Positions 62,670 through 64,000 of a stretch of 64,000 nt of DNA are shown one piece after another. A program made the position numbers and the translations under genes. The notes beneath the pieces are model-generated. The model did not search any database and was not told the origin of the DNA. It saw only the letters and a program-made list of their open reading frames with translations. Source of the stretch: Krasilnikovia cinnamomea (GTDB taxonomy: Bacteria > Actinomycetota > Actinomycetes > Mycobacteriales > Micromonosporaceae); contig NZ_SHKY01000001.1 of assembly GCF_004217545.1 (NCBI RefSeq), positions 3,720,001 through 3,784,000 on the forward strand, written 5' to 3'. Each line of letters starts with the position of its first letter. The stretch's first letter is position 1.

Positions 62670-63863
62670 TCACACGCCGGCGGCGGCCTTGAGAGCCACG
62701 GCGCGTTCGGTGGATTCCCAGGTCAGGTCGGGCAGCTCCCGGCCGAAGTGACCGTAGGCCGCGGTCTGCTGATAGATCGGGCGCATCAGGTCCAGATCAC
62801 GGATGATCGCGGCCGGACGCAGGTCGAACACCTCGTTGATCGCCTTCTCGATCCGCTCGGTCGGCACGTTCTCCGTGCCGAAGGTCTCCACGAACAGGCT
62901 CACCGGATGCGCCTTGCCGATCGCGTACGCCACCTGCGTCTCACACCGCTCGGCCAGACCCGCAGCGACCACGTTCTTGGCCACCCACCGCATCGCGTAC
63001 GCCGCGGAACGGTCCACCTTGGACGGATCCTTACCCGAGAACGCGCCACCACCGTGACGGGCATACCCGCCGTAGGTGTCCACGATGATCTTGCGGCCGG
63101 TCAGACCAGCATCCCCCATCGGCCCACCGATCTCGAAGCGGCCCGTCGGGTTCACCAGCAGCCGGTAACCCTCGGCTTCCAGCCCCAGCCCCTCCAGCTC
63201 CGGCGCCAGCACGTGCTCGCGCACGTCCGGCGTCAGCAGCGACTCCAGCGAGATGTCGGCGGCGTGCTGGCTGGACACCACCACCGTGTCGAGGCGCACC
63301 GGGCGCAGGCCGTCGTACTCGATGGTGACCTGGGTCTTGCCGTCCGGCCGCAGGTACGGAATCGTGCCGTCCTTACGGGCCGCGGACAGCCGGCGGGCGA
63401 GGCGGTGCGCCAGCGCGATCGGCAGCGGCATCAGCTCCGGGGTCTCCGAGCAGGCGAAGCCGAACATCATGCCCTGGTCACCGGCGCCCTGCGAGTCCAG
63501 ATCGTCACCGGCCTGCCCGGACCGCTGCTCGATTGCCGTGTCCACACCCTGCGCGATGTCCGGCGACTGCGAGCCGATCGACACACTCACGCCGCACGAC
63601 GCCCCGTCGAAACCCTTCCTCGACGAGTCGTACCCGATGTCCAGGATCGTGCGCCGCACGATCTCCGGGATGTCCGCGTACGCGGTGGTGGTCACCTCCC
63701 CGGCCACGTGCACCTGACCGGTGGTGATCAACGTTTCCACCGCCACCCGGCTACGCGGGTCCTGCGCCAGAAGCGTATCGAGAATGCCATCGCTGACCTG
63801 ATCAGCGATCTTGTCCGGATGGCCCTCCGTGACCGACTCGGACGTGAACAAGCGACGGGCCAT
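62670..63863 (-). CDS. metK: S-adenosylmethionine synthetase
   Basis: The 397-aa MAT makes SAM from Met and ATP. Motifs: [52 protein letters not shown] 63863 has GGGAAGG upstream. It lies beside the cluster on the opposite strand from the sugar operon. It could be the housekeeping gene or a cluster copy supplying SAM for methylation. Confidence 0.97.
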   Translation of the reverse strand: MARRLFTSESVTEGHPDKIADQVSDGILDTLLAQDPRSRVAVETLITTGQVHVAGEVTTTAYADIPEIVRRTILDIGYDSSRKGFDGASCGVSVSIGSQSPDIAQGVDTAIEQRSGQAGDDLDSQGAGDQGMMFGFACSETPELMPLPIALAHRLARRLSAARKDGTIPYLRPDGKTQVTIEYDGLRPVRLDTVVVSSQHAADISLESLLTPDVREHVLAPELEGLGLEAEGYRLLVNPTGRFEIGGPMGDAGLTGRKIIVDTYGGYARHGGGAFSGKDPSKVDRSAAYAMRWVAKNVVAAGLAERCETQVAYAIGKAHPVSLFVETFGTENVPTERIEKAINEVFDLRPAAIIRDLDLMRPIYQQTAAYGHFGRELPDLTWESTERAVALKAAAGV

Positions 63864-63956
63864 GCTGCCACCTTCCCTGAATTTGCTACTCGGCTTCGCG
63901 GACCGCGCGGCCGGCGGCCGGCGGTCCTTCGGGTGCGCCCGGCGAGGGCGCGGCGG

Positions 63957-64000
63957 TCACGACGCCAGCTCGGTGAAGACCCGGCCGGCGTAGACCAGGG
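63957..64000 (-). CDS. C-terminal end of a gene running off the right edge (tentative)
   Basis: The minus strand can be read LVYAGRVFTELAS followed by TGA at 63957-63959. Only 14 codons are visible, so family and even coding status are uncertain. The gene, if real, would be upstream of metK. Confidence 0.3.
   Translation of the reverse strand, partial: LVYAGRVFTELAS

Overview
The window is high-GC actinobacterial DNA, most likely from a filamentous actinomycete of the Micromonosporaceae type. I infer this from codon bias, GTG starts, ATGA/GTGA-coupled operons, and the gene order helicase - bldG-like - anti-sigma - H+-PPase - topA - tmk - holB - ricT, which as I recall it matches the SCO3540-SCO3550 neighbourhood of Streptomyces. 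Species cannot be fixed from sequence alone.

Layout. (1) 1-6.5 kb: cell-surface or secreted proteins. They are a Pro-rich zinc-ribbon membrane protein cut by the left edge, a minus-strand operon (926-aa beta-propeller/Ig protein, 70-aa and 160-aa unknowns) and an Ig-like membrane protein. (2) 6.6-15.6 kb: a LuxR-type regulator divergent from a compact Tad/Flp-type pilus or secretion operon (CpaE-like, TadA, TadB, TadC, DUF4244 pilin-like, two TadE-like), convergent with its usual neighbour, a DEAH-box helicase. (3) 15.7-35.8 kb: conserved chromosomal backbone. It holds a BldG-type STAS protein and RsbW-like partner, hppA, a lipoprotein, topA, a small lactone-oxidase/TetR/D-threonine-aldolase-like group, an MFS-thymidylate kinase fusion, the clamp-loader delta' subunit, YbaB-like and WXG/EspC-like proteins, ricT and a metallophosphoesterase. 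(4) 35.9-50 kb: an accessory island at the 3' end of tRNA-Thr(CGT). A 44-bp tRNA 3' segment is repeated exactly at 45533 and in diverged form at 49937, so two integrative elements lie in tandem. The first has an apparently intact integrase/excisionase pair, a cargo of WXG/EspC-like proteins plus a membrane protein, and a recent IS481-family insertion with 14-bp target duplications and a passenger gene. The second has a decayed integrase. (5) 51.3-64 kb: the edge of a natural-product cluster. It has a GT1 glycosyltransferase, two SnoaL-like proteins, an acyl-CoA-dehydrogenase-fold hydroxylase, a luciferase-like oxidoreductase, a 3-hydroxyacyl-CoA-dehydrogenase-like reductase, three deoxysugar enzymes, a SARP activator and metK.

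How it fits together. The deoxysugar genes (2,3-dehydratase, 3-ketoreductase, PLP/Fe-S 3-dehydratase) would build a 2,3,6-trideoxyhexose such as rhodinose or amicetose for the glycosyltransferase to attach. The ActVI-ORF1-like reductase and the hydroxylase suggest an aromatic polyketide, possibly a pyranonaphthoquinone, but no polyketide synthase is in the window. The divergent promoter at 53.6 kb carries TCGAG heptamers at 11-bp spacing, the classical SARP operator, tying the operon to the SARP gene at 61.2 kb.
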